Origin: Korobacter sp963758505
GTDB lineage: Bacteria > Acidobacteriota > Terriglobia > Terriglobales > Acidobacteriaceae
Length of the DNA: 64,000 bases
NCBI GenBank assembly: GCA_963758505.1
Contig: CAVWVJ010000001.1
Span: 992,001 to 1,056,000 of the forward strand
Direction of reading: 5' to 3'
The position numbers and the translations under genes are program-made. The notes under the pieces are model-generated. The model made no database searches. It saw nothing but the letters and a program-made list of their open reading frames with translations, and had not been told where the DNA came from. The number at the start of each line of letters is the position of its first letter. Position 1 is the stretch's first letter. Below, in pieces: positions 8,324 through 16,583 of the stretch.

Positions 8324-9046
8324 TTAGCTCTGGGGAGCGCCTGCCGAAGCGTTCTGCTGCTCGCTGCCCGAGTTGGTCATCAGGCGAACGTCCACGCGAC
8401 GGTTCTTAGCGCGGCCTTCCGAGGTGGCATTCTTCTCCACCGGCTTGTCCTTGCCCAGACCGATTAAGTAAATCTTGTAGGTTGGAATCTGGTACTTATC
8501 GCTGAGGTACTGGATCACGGCGTCGGCGCGGCGCTTGCTGAGGTCGTAGTTGTATTGCGAGTCGCCGGTCGAATCCGTGCTGCCCTCAACTTCGATGATG
8601 TAGTGCTTCGAGCTCGAGAGCTGTCCGCCGAGCTGATCGAGGGCGTCTTTCGCCTTCGAGGTCAGGTCCGCTTTGTCGAAGCCAAAGTGAACTGAGCTCT
8701 CCGCGATCGGCTTGTAATTGTCCAGATTCTCGACGGTGCCGGCCAGCGAAGCGACGTTGGTCGAAACCTGCTGGGCGTTCTTGTTGGCCGCATCGGCAGC
8801 CTGGCCCGCCGCCAGGGCGTGCTGATCGGCTGTATCCGCCTTACCCTGGGCGTCCTTAATGCCGGCCTGGGCGCGTTGGTCCGTATCTTTGATTTCGCGA
8901 GTATTTTTAGCCGTCAAATCATCTAATTCATTGGTCTTGTTGATGACGGGCGCGACTTCGTTGCGGGTGTACTTCTTGGTGGCGCAGCCCACCGTGAAAG
9001 GCATGGTGCCTGCGATCAGAACTGCTACCATCGAAATCCGGTTCAT
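8324..9046 (-). CDS. OmpA-family peptidoglycan-binding lipoprotein
   Basis: 240-residue lipoprotein. The signal peptide ends in a lipobox, TVGC, with the lipidated Cys at residue 21. Residues about 30-110 are Ala/Gln/Asp-rich and probably form a coiled coil (KNTREIKDTDQRAQAGIKDA, with heptad-like spacing). The C-terminal 110 residues are an OmpA domain: VHFGFDKADLTSKAKDALDQ, EVEGSTDSTGDSQYN, LSKRRADAVIQYL, and GRAKNRRVDVRL, with the Asp and Arg that bind meso-diaminopimelate. It should tether the outer membrane to peptidoglycan. It is divergent from uvrC and monocistronic, with the terminator at 8280-8307 downstream. Confidence 0.9.
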   Translation of the reverse strand: MNRISMVAVLIAGTMPFTVGCATKKYTRNEVAPVINKTNELDDLTAKNTREIKDTDQRAQAGIKDAQGKADTADQHALAAGQAADAANKNAQQVSTNVASLAGTVENLDNYKPIAESSVHFGFDKADLTSKAKDALDQLGGQLSSSKHYIIEVEGSTDSTGDSQYNYDLSKRRADAVIQYLSDKYQIPTYKIYLIGLGKDKPVEKNATSEGRAKNRRVDVRLMTNSGSEQQNASAGAPQS

Positions 9047-9367
9047 AGTCTCGGGGCTCCTTCGGGCGTCGGCCAGAGCGAACTTTTTCCGGGGCCTCCG
9101 GCAAACCGCAGTCTGCTGGGGCGGTCGGTTTGGGGGAGGTTCTTACAACCCTGCCGTGACCAAAGTAACTGCACGGCACTTGCCAATCCGTGAGCTTTAT
9201 TTATCAATGAGTTAGCAAAGAACCACAGGCCGGAAATCAAGGAAATCCGGCTTACGTCGTAGAATTTTTACTTGGCGGCTTTTTCGCTCTTGGCTTTTGG
9301 CGGTTGGAGTTTCCAGAGGAGCGAATGCTCCGGTCGCTAAGAGCTGACCGCCAACAGTGCTCTCCCC
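9047..9367. other. Divergent intergenic region between ompA-like gene and uvrC
   Basis: 321 bases carrying the 5' regions of both neighbours. A 6-bp inverted repeat (GCCGGA at 9229, TCCGGC at 9246) and a pair of TTGGCGG-type direct repeats near 9270-9305 are visible. I found no convincing small ORF or RNA gene, and no clear consensus promoter on either strand. Confidence 0.4.
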
Positions 9368-11203
9368 ATGGACCTGCATCAGAAAATCCGGACCCTCCCC
9401 ACCTCCCCCGGCGTGTATCTCTACAAAAACGCCGAGGGCGACATCATTTACGTGGGAAAGGCGAAGAACCTGCGCTCGCGGGTGGGGTCGTATTTCGTCC
9501 GCGGAGCCGACGAGAATGCCAAAACCGGCAGCCTCCTGCGCGAGGCGGTTGACGTTGAATACATCGTCGTCGATAACGAGAAAGAGGCGCTGGCCCTCGA
9601 AAACAACCTGATCAAGCAGAAGAAGCCCCGTTTCAATATCCTGCTGCGCGACGACAAGACGTACCCCTACATCAAGCTGACCTTGGGCGAGCGCTGGCCG
9701 CGCGTCTATGTGACCCGGCGGCTGCGCAAAGATGGTTCGGAATATTACGGCCCGTTCTTCCCGGCAAACCTCGCCTACCGCGTCGTTGACCTGATTCACC
9801 GCAACTTCCTGATCCCGTCCTGCTACATCGATCTCCGGCGCCTGCATCCGCGCCCGTGCCTGCAGTACTACATCGGACGCTGTCTCGGTCCTTGCGCCGG
9901 GCTGACCACCGAACCGATCTATGCCGAAGCAGTGCGTGATGTGAAGCTCTTCCTCGAAGGCCGCCACTCCGACCTCAAGCAGTCACTGATGGCTCGCATG
10001 GCCAAGGCCGCCGAAGCCGAGCAGTTCGAACTGGCGGCGAAGTACCGCGACCTGATCTCGACAGTCGAGGATCTCCACCAGAAACAACGCATGGCGGCCG
10101 CCGAAGGCGACGACGCCGATGTCTTCGGCTACCACTTCGAAAATCACATGGTCGCCGTAAACCTCTTCCACATGCGCGGAGGCAAGGTGCTCGACCGACG
10201 CGACTTCTTCTTCGAAGATCTCGGCGAGCTGGAAACGCGCACCGGTCTTAACACCGGCGAGCTCTTCAGCACGCTGTTGCAGCAGATCTACCTCGATAAC
10301 AAGTACGTACCGCGCACGATCTACGTGCCGGTAGAGTTCGAAGATCGCGAGGCGCTCAGCGAAATCCTCAGCGAGCAGATGCACCGGCGAATCGAAATCA
10401 ACGTCCCGCAGCGTGGTGAAAAACGTTCGCTGATCGACCTGGTCGCGCAGAACGCGAAGCAGTCCTACGATCAGCGGTTCCGCGTCATGCGCCCCCAAAC
10501 CGACGTGCTGAAGTCCGTCCTGCAGGACACGCTGGAGCTGCCCGAACTTCCCAACCGCATCGAGTGCTTCGACATCTCGCACATCCAGGGGGCGGAGACC
10601 GTCGCCTCCATGGTCGTCTGGGAAGACGGGAAGATGAAGAAGTCGGACTACCGCAAGTTCATCATCCGCACCGTGCAGGGCGTCGATGACTTTGCCTCGA
10701 TGCGCGAGGTGGTCACGCGGCGCTACAAACGATTAGTCGACGAGAACCAGCCTCTGCCAAGCCTGATCCTGATCGATGGCGGCATCGGCCAGTTGCACGC
10801 CGCGGCCGAGGCCCTGGAGGCCATTGGCGTCATCAACCAGCCGCTGGCGTCGATCGCGAAGAGGGAAGAGATCATCTACGTTTACGGTCGGGAAGACGAG
10901 CCGATCCGGATTGACCATCACTCGCCCGTGCTGCACATCGTGCAATTGATTCGCGACGAAGCGCACCGCTTTGCCGTGACCTTCCACCGAAAACGCCGCG
11001 AGATCCGCGACCGTTCCAACGAACTCCTGGAGATCCCCGGCGTCGGCGAGCAGACCATGAAGCGCCTGCTGCGCCACTTCGGCAGCGTGCAGGCCGTGCG
11101 CGAAGCCAATGCCGCCAGCCTGGAAGCGGTCGTGACCAGCGCCCAGGCTGGCGCGATCCTCGCCCACTTCAACACCGAAGAGGCCAATACTCCGCAACCT
11201 TAG
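9368..11203 (+). CDS. uvrC: Excinuclease ABC subunit C
   Basis: 611-residue UvrC, the dual-incision nuclease of nucleotide excision repair, acting with UvrA and UvrB on damaged DNA. The N-terminal GIY-YIG nuclease is seen as PGVYLYKNAEGDIIYVGKAK (about residues 15-35), followed by its YIG-family core. The Cys-rich motif SCYIDLRRLHPRPCLQYYIG and then CLGPC (about 155-180) precedes a UVR helix pair (about 205-240, EAEQFELAAKYRDLI) that contacts UvrB. The RNase H-like second nuclease contains ECFDISHIQG and LILIDGGIGQLHA, and the tail has a helix-hairpin-helix, EIPGVGEQTMKRLLRHFGS. Length and domain order are normal. It is followed by the VWFA gene with a 95-base gap. Confidence 0.97.
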   Translation: MDLHQKIRTLPTSPGVYLYKNAEGDIIYVGKAKNLRSRVGSYFVRGADENAKTGSLLREAVDVEYIVVDNEKEALALENNLIKQKKPRFNILLRDDKTYPYIKLTLGERWPRVYVTRRLRKDGSEYYGPFFPANLAYRVVDLIHRNFLIPSCYIDLRRLHPRPCLQYYIGRCLGPCAGLTTEPIYAEAVRDVKLFLEGRHSDLKQSLMARMAKAAEAEQFELAAKYRDLISTVEDLHQKQRMAAAEGDDADVFGYHFENHMVAVNLFHMRGGKVLDRRDFFFEDLGELETRTGLNTGELFSTLLQQIYLDNKYVPRTIYVPVEFEDREALSEILSEQMHRRIEINVPQRGEKRSLIDLVAQNAKQSYDQRFRVMRPQTDVLKSVLQDTLELPELPNRIECFDISHIQGAETVASMVVWEDGKMKKSDYRKFIIRTVQGVDDFASMREVVTRRYKRLVDENQPLPSLILIDGGIGQLHAAAEALEAIGVINQPLASIAKREEIIYVYGREDEPIRIDHHSPVLHIVQLIRDEAHRFAVTFHRKRREIRDRSNELLEIPGVGEQTMKRLLRHFGSVQAVREANAASLEAVVTSAQAGAILAHFNTEEANTPQP

Positions 11204-11298
11204 TCCGTCGTCGTCAGCAGATTTTTGTTACGGAGCCCGAACCGATTCTTGGCGGGCCGCGTCCAACCGGGTAGCCTATTTGTGGTATCGGGAGATCT

Positions 11299-12990
11299 AT
11301 GCGCCTCGTCCGGGTCGTCCTGCTGTGCTCCGCCCTTGCCACGCAGCTCTTCTCGCAAGCAAAGCCGGCCGACGATTCCCAGCCCGCCACGGTTATCCAC
11401 TCCAACCCGCGCCTTGTACTCGTGAATGTGGTGGTCACAGATGCCACCGGCAAATCCGTGCACGGGCTCACCCAGCATGATTTTGTCGTCCTCGAAGACG
11501 GCAAGGCTCAGTCGATCCGCTCCTTCGACGAGCATAGTGGAGCCGCGACCGATGCCGATCCGAAGACTCCGAACGCGGGGAAGGAATTGACGCTGAATCT
11601 CGGCCCCAACGTTCATACCAACTGGGTTTCAGTTCCGAAGAATCAAGTTACCAATATCCTGCTCTTCGACATGCTCAACATGAGCACGCAGGACCTGGTC
11701 AGCGCCAAGGCCGAATTGCTGAATACGCTACGGCATCTGCCCGAGGGCCAGCAATTTGCGCTCTTCGTCATGGGAGCGCACCTTCACATGATCCAGGGCT
11801 TTACGTGGGATAAGAACGCGATGATCGAAGCGGCCACGGGGCTCAGCACCCACAGCAGCCTCGCCTATTCCGACGCCCGTTCGTTCTCCTCCGATATAGG
11901 CGCGTTGCGGGAAACCATGGCCGCCAAAGAACCCAAGTCGTTTCAAGCGCTCATAACAACCTTGGCCACGGAACAGGACATCAAGCTCGAATCGCGTTCG
12001 CTCTTCACGTCGGACGCCCTCTACCTGATGGCGCGTGCACTCGTCGCCATTCCCGGCCGCAAGAATCTCATCTGGATCACTTCTGGCTATTCCTTCGACG
12101 CACAGCGCGGAGACGCTGATCGCCTTTCGCGTTTGACGTCGCAGCTCGCGGCCAGCCAGATCGCTGTTTATCCGATTGACGTTCGCGGCGTCATCGACAA
12201 CGAGCCGGATGCCACTACACGAGATTCAGAGATCTTTGCACCCTCCGGAGATGCTGTGGGCCCGTGGATCGCAAACATGAACGAAGAGCAACGCGGTACT
12301 TACGAGACCATGTTCGATATCGCCGCCCAGACCGGTGGCCGCGCTTTCATCAACCAGAATCGCTTTCTGCCCGCGATTTCCAACATCATCGAGTCCGGGG
12401 CGAACTACTACACCCTCGCTTACCGTCCCAGCAACGGCAAGTGGGATGGGAGCTTCCGCAAGATCCAGGTCAAAACCCCGCGCCGCAATATCAAGCTGCT
12501 CTATCGCACCGGCTACTACGCCCTTGCCGATCCGCTGCAGTTGCCGCGGGTTGAGGATCGCGAGCGCGCCTTGCAAATTGCCATGCAGCCCTTCGCGCCG
12601 CCGTCCACTACCCTTATCATCAAAACCCGGGTTGTCCCGCCCGCCGACGGTGCGACTCCCGTGAAGCTGGACTACCTTGTCGACGTCTCCGATCTCACTA
12701 CGCCCGATCAACCGACTACTCCAAAGAAGAAAGGAATCAATCTGATCTTCGAGGCGGTTGCAATGGATGGACAGGGGCGAGTCGTCGCCAGCCATGCGTG
12801 GATCGTCAAACAGGATCTGAGTGAATCCGAATTGCAAGACATGCGCCGCCGCGGCCTGCAGATTCACCAGGACTTTCCGCTACAGGCGGGCGATTACGAA
12901 ATCCGCCTTGGCGTACTCGACCGCAACTCCGGCAAGGTCGGCACCGTCAACGTTCCCGTTACGATTGCCCAGGCCATGCCCGCGAAGTAG
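11299..12990 (+). CDS. Secreted VWFA-related Acidobacterial domain protein
   Basis: 563-residue secreted protein with signal peptide MRLVRVVLLCSALATQLFSQ. Residues about 35-75 have the family entry (NPRLVLVNVVVTDATGKSVH, LTQHDFVVLEDGKAQSI), followed by a von Willebrand A-like fold (about 110-370) with ILLFDMLNMSTQDLVSAK, FALFVMGAHLHMI and KNLIWITSGYSFDAQ, and then a C-terminal beta domain from about 430. This combination defines the 'VWFA-related Acidobacterial domain' family, expanded almost only in Acidobacteriota. The classical MIDAS DxSxS is degenerate here (DMLNMS), so metal-dependent ligand binding is doubtful. Function is unknown; extracellular or periplasmic. GGGAG lies four bases before the ATG. 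Confidence 0.9.
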   Translation: MRLVRVVLLCSALATQLFSQAKPADDSQPATVIHSNPRLVLVNVVVTDATGKSVHGLTQHDFVVLEDGKAQSIRSFDEHSGAATDADPKTPNAGKELTLNLGPNVHTNWVSVPKNQVTNILLFDMLNMSTQDLVSAKAELLNTLRHLPEGQQFALFVMGAHLHMIQGFTWDKNAMIEAATGLSTHSSLAYSDARSFSSDIGALRETMAAKEPKSFQALITTLATEQDIKLESRSLFTSDALYLMARALVAIPGRKNLIWITSGYSFDAQRGDADRLSRLTSQLAASQIAVYPIDVRGVIDNEPDATTRDSEIFAPSGDAVGPWIANMNEEQRGTYETMFDIAAQTGGRAFINQNRFLPAISNIIESGANYYTLAYRPSNGKWDGSFRKIQVKTPRRNIKLLYRTGYYALADPLQLPRVEDRERALQIAMQPFAPPSTTLIIKTRVVPPADGATPVKLDYLVDVSDLTTPDQPTTPKKKGINLIFEAVAMDGQGRVVASHAWIVKQDLSESELQDMRRRGLQIHQDFPLQAGDYEIRLGVLDRNSGKVGTVNVPVTIAQAMPAK

Positions 12991-12992
12991 GC

Positions 12993-13845
12993 TTATCCCG
13001 CGCGCCCGCGTAATGCATCCAGGATGCCGGGTCCCCAGTAAAAGCGAAGAAAGTAGTAGGTTCCTACAGCGACGACGATGGTCGCGACGTTTAAGGCGAG
13101 CGCCGCCGCCATCCGAAAGACCCGATGCGAAGAGATCCGCGGCGCGCGGATAAACAACTCCGCAATCGCCAGGTTCGGTAAGTAGAAGAAGAACGACATG
13201 AAGACATCGAAGGGGCCGCGAAAATCCTCGGTGTGTCCCAGGCGATGTGACGGCCAGAAGCCAGAATCCATAGTCCATGCGGTAAAGCCAGGAACCGATT
13301 GCCAGCGCGAACAAGCGAATCGCCCAGGCGCGGTGCACCTCATAATGTCCGCGGACCGCTTGCAGCCAGGTCTCCACCGCAGCCAGCAACACCAGCGCGC
13401 CGTAAAGTCCGAAGCCCGCGTTCATCGGACCGCCGCCGATTGTCCCCTTGCTGATGACGAAGGCCAGTCCCCCTACGCCCGCTACCGCTGCCGTGAACAC
13501 GTAAATGCGTCCGATCCAGCGATGCACAGCTGGCCACCGCCGCCGCAAACTGCCGATCAATTGCACCGGGCCGAGCAGCAGGATGATCGCGCCCGTTGCG
13601 AGGTGCGCGCTCATTGCGAGGAATGCAGTCAGCCGTCCCTTGTCATATAGCCCCGCCAGGTTGTTGTTCCATTGCTCGAGGTGCCCAGCCGGAATCGCGC
13701 CCAGGTAAAACGCGAGGATATACATTGCAAACGCAGCCGCGCTGAACCAACTTGCCGCGACCAGGCCCATGCCCGACCAGCGCACCAGCGCCGATCCGCG
13801 CCCGGGTATGGGTTCCACCTGAAGTGCCGCCTTGGCAGTAACCAT
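12993..13845 (-). pseudogene. DUF2306 membrane protein, interrupted by one frameshift near 13251
   Basis: Two frames together make one DUF2306-type protein of about 283 residues. Frame one (from the ATG at 13845) carries four helices, with the family motif RRWPAVHRWIGRIYVF and later VHRAWAIRLFALAIGSWLYR, then MDYGFWLLA. It then runs out of register. The second frame continues SHRLGHTEDFRGPFDVFMSF and LPNLAIAELFIRAP, ending at a stop at 12993. Removing one base near 13250-13252 rejoins the frames exactly in the conserved region. Total length 853 is one over a multiple of three. Either it is a sequencing error or a recent mutation. Family function is unknown (predicted inner-membrane protein). 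Confidence 0.8.
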
Positions 13846-13960
13846 CTGGGTCTTTCGCGAGGCTCAGTTCGGAGAGGCCTCTCAAGAAGTCACACCATAG
13901 TACAGAGGTCGCGCAAGTCGTCAGGCCGGCTCACGCAACGATCCGCGCCGCTCGCGGCCC

Positions 13961-15045
13961 TCACAACTTCCAGATATGGTTCGCTCCCACCACCAGCCCC
14001 AGCGTCAGCGCGGCGATCAGGATCTCGCCGAGCGCTCCGACGGCAAACGGCCGCAGTCCCTGCTTCGACATCTGGCGGAAGTTCGTCCGCAGACCGACGC
14101 CCGCGAAGGTCAGTAAAAATGCCCACCGCGACAGGTTTGCCAGGTTCGATACCTGGTCCTTCGAGAAAAAGTGCACACTTACCAGAAGAGAAATCACCAG
14201 GAATCCCAGCACAAATTTCGGAAATTTCTCCCACAGGAAGCGGCCCTTATTCTTTACCGTCTCCGCCTGGCCGCGCTGCGCCCACTGAATCGCATACGCA
14301 AGCACGACGAAGCCGATCATTGCGTTGCGGCAGGTTTTGGCCAGCACTGCCAGCTTGCCGGCCGTGTCGGAGAAAAGCGCGCCCGCCGCGGTGGCCTCGG
14401 CGGTGTTGTCCACCGCAAGGCCCGCCCATAGCCCGTAGGCGTTGTCGCTCATGTGCAGCGCATGGCCGATCAGGGGGAAGGCGACCAGAGCAATCGCACC
14501 GAGTGCGAGGATGGCTGCAATTGCAAACGAAGAATCCTCGTCATCCGCATCGATCGCGCCCTTGGCGGCGATGATCGCCGATACCCCGCACACCGCCGAC
14601 CCCACGGCCAGCAGGTTGGTCAGCTTCGGCTTCAGCTTGAAGAGCCGGCCCAGCCAGGTCATCAGGGCGAGCGATCCGGTAATCTCGATCACCACCAGCG
14701 CGAGGCTGATGCCGCCCAGTTTCGCGACGTCTCCCAGCACAAAGCGCGCGCCGAGCAGGACGATGCCCGCTTTCAGCCAGAACTCGTAGGTCGCGATTCC
14801 CGGCTCGAAGAACCGCGGGATCGTCAGCGTATTCGCGATCAGCAACCAATCACGATCGCCCAAAGCACGTACTCGATGTTGGGAAAGACGATGTGGTGTG
14901 CCTTGACGTAGCGGTTGATCGATTGTTCGAGCACTTTGCCCGCAAAGCCAATCGCGGCCAGCAGGGCAACGCCAGGCAGCAGGCCCAGCAGACGGCTCAA
15001 CGGATTCTGGACGGCGACACGTGGCAGCGCAATCGAGGTGGACAC
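13961..15045 (-). pseudogene. YeiH-family putative sulfate/sulfite exporter, interrupted by one frameshift near 14845
   Basis: Two frames combine into one YeiH-type (UPF0324) transporter of about 361 residues. The first, from the GTG at 15045 (GGAGAGAACAAA upstream), gives MSTSIALPRVAVQNPLSRLL ... PNIEYVLWAIVIG and then hits TGA. The other frame resumes LLIANTLTIPRFFEPGIATY and runs to the stop at 13961, with the signatures KAGIVLLGARFVLGDVAKLG, NLLAVGSAVCGVSAIIAAKG, DNTAEATAAGALFSD and RNAMIGFVVL. One missing base near 14843-14847 (GGT-TGC-TGA should read as GGT plus a Leu codon) accounts for it. As the last gene of the sulfite reductase operon it probably exports sulfite or sulfate. Ten or so helices are visible. 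Confidence 0.85.
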
Positions 15046-15057
15046 TTTGTTCTCTCC

Positions 15058-15183
15058 TTACCAGGGCACATGTTTCAATATGCCCACGCGCACCAGCAGC
15101 GCGAGCGCGAAAGCAGCCGCCACCGCCCACACATCGAGCGAGAAGCGGAATGAACGGCGAACAACGGCGTTGTCTTCCGGCAT
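15058..15183 (-). CDS. 41-residue single-helix membrane protein between SUMT and YeiH genes
   Basis: Short ORF, ATG at 15183-15181 to TAA at 15060-15058. The protein begins MPEDNAVVRRSFRFSL, has one membrane helix (about residues 17-34, VWAVAAAFALALLVRVG) and ends ILKHVPW. The start codon shares a base with the SUMT stop (TGATG), GGAG lies nine to ten bases upstream, and its TAA is directly followed by the GGAGAG that serves the YeiH-family gene 12 bases later. Translational coupling on both sides argues that it is real. It may be an accessory subunit of the exporter. No family recognised. Confidence 0.7.
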   Translation of the reverse strand: MPEDNAVVRRSFRFSLDVWAVAAAFALALLVRVGILKHVPW

Positions 15184-15968
15184 CAGGAAAGCTCCTTCGG
15201 TTCTGAATGGAATGAATAACGGTCAAACCTTGACGGGGATTTCTCCGCGTCGATTTGCATGGATTCCAGCCCGCTCGCGCAGCGCCCCACCACGAGGAAC
15301 GCGGGGGCTGGCAGAGCCGCACACTTCGCCAGACCTGCCAGGTTGGTAAACAACTTCTGTTCATTGGGCAGCGCCGCGTTAGAAACCACTACGCATGGTG
15401 TATCGGGAGCCAATCCTGCGGAACGCAGGTGGGTGCTCAGCGCGCGATAGTCGGTTCCCGGCATGTAAATCGCGATGGTCGATCCCGACGTTACCAGTCG
15501 GTTCCACTCGACTGCGTCTTCGCCCGAGCCACGATGCGCGGTCATGAGCGTCACGCTCGAAGCGAATCGCCGGTCGGTGAGCGAAATTTTCGCGGCCGCG
15601 GCCGCCGCCAGCGCCGTCGTAATGCCCGGCACGATCTCGAACTCCACTCCGGCATCGGTGAGAGCCGTGATCTCTTCTCCGGCCCTGCCGAAGACAGAAG
15701 GATCGCCGCCCTTCAAGCGCACCACCACCGCCGCTGAGCGCGCGTATTCGATGAGCAGGGAATTGATCTCCGCCTGCGTAAGCAGCTTGCGCCCGCAGCG
15801 CTTGCCGATATCGATGACGGTTGCGGCCTTGCGAACCAGCGCCAGGACTGCCGGCGCTACCAGGGCGTCGTGCAGGACGATGTCGGCTTTTCCGAGAAGT
15901 TGTACCGCCTTCACCGTCAGCAGATCGGGATCGCCAGGACCGGCACCGACGAGAAAAACCTTACCCAT
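15183..15968 (-). CDS. cobA: Uroporphyrinogen-III C-methyltransferase (SUMT)
   Basis: 261-residue S-adenosylmethionine-dependent enzyme that methylates uroporphyrinogen III at C2 and C7 to precorrin-2, the precursor of siroheme. The motif GKVFLVGAGPGDPDLLTVKA at the N terminus is the SUMT P-loop-like SAM site. VVRLKGGDPSVFGRAGEE is the second signature, and EIVPGITTALAAAAAAKISL and LMTAHRG follow the family order. Its ATG at 15968 lies eight bases inside the upstream precorrin-2 dehydrogenase gene and its TGA overlaps the ATG of the small membrane protein, so the operon is translationally coupled. Here the product supplies siroheme to the sulfite reductase at the operon head. Confidence 0.95.
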   Translation of the reverse strand: MGKVFLVGAGPGDPDLLTVKAVQLLGKADIVLHDALVAPAVLALVRKAATVIDIGKRCGRKLLTQAEINSLLIEYARSAAVVVRLKGGDPSVFGRAGEEITALTDAGVEFEIVPGITTALAAAAAAKISLTDRRFASSVTLMTAHRGSGEDAVEWNRLVTSGSTIAIYMPGTDYRALSTHLRSAGLAPDTPCVVVSNAALPNEQKLFTNLAGLAKCAALPAPAFLVVGRCASGLESMQIDAEKSPSRFDRYSFHSEPKELS

Positions 15969-16581
15969 GGTTCACCCCGGTGTTGCGCGACCGCAACGAT
16001 CGCCGAAAGCGCTCGAACACAGGTCGAGATGCGATCTGGTGCAGCGCACGCACCCGTTGCTCCTTCGTCACCCGCGCCCGGAAGTAGAGATCGCGAACCT
16101 GCCCGAGCCATTGCAGCCACTCCGCGTAGCAGTTGTCGAAGTGCGCTTCCAACTCCACGCGCAGCCGTTGCGCCAGCGCCGGGCTCTTCCCATTGGTCGA
16201 AATCGCGATCTGCAGATCGCCACGCCGCACCACCGCGGGATAATAAAAATGGCAGCGCTCCGGTTCATCCACGGCATTGCAGAGCACCCCACGCCGCTCC
16301 GCCTCGCGGAACACTTCTTCATTCACCGCCGGGTCGCCGGTGGCCGCAATCACCAGCCACGCGCCGTCTAAGTCCGACGACTGGAACACGCGCTCTCTCC
16401 ACGCGAGAAGCGCCTTGCGTGCCTGTTCCCGGATTGCCGGCGAAACCCGCGGCGCTATCACTGCGAGCGAGGCGCCGGCCTCCAGCAGCGCACCAATTTT
16501 CTGTTCGGCGATGGCGCCGCCGCCGACCACCAGGCACGTGCGCCCTTCGAGTTTGAGAAATGCAGGGAACAAAGCAGCCAT
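15961..16581 (-). CDS. Precorrin-2 dehydrogenase/sirohydrochlorin ferrochelatase (Met8p / CysG N-terminal type)
   Basis: 206-residue Rossmann protein that oxidises precorrin-2 to sirohydrochlorin with NAD+ and inserts Fe2+ to give siroheme. The sequence has LKLEGRTCLVVGGGAIAEQK (NAD site), LDGAWLVIAATGDPAVNEEV, VLCNAVDEPERCHFYYPAVV and ISTNGKSPALAQRLRVELE, all Met8p signatures. Two start codons are possible: 16587, overlapping the reductase stop as ATGA, and 16581. GGAGGG ends directly before the first, but stands six bases from the second, so 16581 is preferred. It is co-transcribed with sulfite reductase and SUMT, completing siroheme synthesis in one operon. Confidence 0.92.
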   Translation of the reverse strand: MAALFPAFLKLEGRTCLVVGGGAIAEQKIGALLEAGASLAVIAPRVSPAIREQARKALLAWRERVFQSSDLDGAWLVIAATGDPAVNEEVFREAERRGVLCNAVDEPERCHFYYPAVVRRGDLQIAISTNGKSPALAQRLRVELEAHFDNCYAEWLQWLGQVRDLYFRARVTKEQRVRALHQIASRPVFERFRRSLRSRNTGVNHG

Positions 16582-16583
16582 GT

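Noticed and set aside
14839..15045. A separate 68-residue protein upstream of YeiH
   Set aside because: The sequence is the N-terminal part of the same YeiH protein; the family continuation is read one base out of frame.
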